Below are positions 7,395 to 7,462 of a stretch of DNA of 7,462 nt, one piece after another. Numbering within the stretch: the first letter of the stretch is position 1; every line of letters starts with the position of its first letter. Where the stretch lies: contig DLKG01000058.1 of the NCBI GenBank assembly GCA_002490315.1, forward strand, positions 17,276 to 24,737. The letters run 5' to 3'. The position numbers were made by a program, and so were the translations under genes. Source of the DNA: Prevotella sp. UBA7594. GTDB taxonomy: Bacteria; Bacteroidota; Bacteroidia; Bacteroidales; Bacteroidaceae. Under the pieces are notes generated by a model. That model worked only from the letters and a program-made list of their open reading frames with translations, ran no database searches and was not told the origin of the DNA.

Positions 7395-7462
7395 ATCGAG
7401 TAGGAGGAAAACGAAGCAGTTTTCTTCCTACTTTCGTTTTCCGACCTCTCACACCACCGTAC
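7395..7462 (-). mobile_element. 3' end of a group II intron (domains V-VI), cut by the window edge
   Basis: Read on the minus strand, the edge begins GTACGGTGGTGTGAGAGG followed by TCGG. This resembles the 3' strand of domain V and the domain V-VI linker of many bacterial group II introns. A domain VI-like hairpin follows: a 13-bp stem with one mismatch and a 6-nt loop (7400-7431). The sequence then ends CCTACTCGAT, giving the expected 3' terminal AY (AT at 7396-7395). The A at 7401 lies 7 nt from the end, the usual place for the branch-point adenosine, although in the simplest fold it pairs rather than bulges. The 3' exon would begin TCTT at 7394. The reverse-transcriptase/maturase gene, if present, would lie to the right and is not visible. 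The assignment rests on motif recognition, not alignment. Confidence 0.65.

Overview
The window looks like chromosomal DNA from a Bacteroidota bacterium, most likely of the order Bacteroidales (Prevotella/Bacteroides-like). The evidence is a classic susC-susD pair, a Bacteroidota-type promoter element (TAAATTTG) before it, no recognisable Shine-Dalgarno sequences, and AT-rich spacers between genes that are clearly richer in GC. The species and the transported substrate cannot be named from this sequence.

All three genes lie on the minus strand, so the window reads from right to left. At the right edge (7395-7462) is what appears to be the 3' end of a group II intron: the end of domain V, a domain VI hairpin and a terminal CTCGAT. 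It is cut off by the window edge. Next to it, in its 3' exon, is a perfect 14-bp hairpin (7356-7390), probably the terminator of a gene beyond the window. An AT-rich promoter region and a leader of about 200 nt (7023-7260) follow.

The leader opens into a SusC/RagA-family TonB-dependent outer-membrane transporter (3852-7022). A SusD/RagB-type surface lipoprotein of the SusD-like_2 type (2249-3838) follows 13 bp later. Together they should form one outer-membrane uptake complex, with SusD as the lid on the SusC barrel. A hairpin (2188-2226) just after susD probably ends this transcript.

The spacer 1939-2248 holds the most unusual non-coding structure: 21 consecutive, perfectly phased heptamers (1949-2095, consensus GARTTAS), fading into degenerate copies up to about 2109. 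The array ends only 10 bp before the start codon of the third gene, a Sec-exported FAD-dependent oxidoreductase (58-1938). A weak hairpin near the left edge may end that gene.

Taken together, the window encodes an import system for an unknown ligand and an exported flavoprotein that could act on it in the periplasm. That functional link is inferred from gene order only. No glycosidase, sensor or sigma/anti-sigma gene is present to identify the substrate. I found no convincing new multi-gene system. The points most worth following up are the heptamer array in the leader of the oxidoreductase gene and the intron end at the right edge.
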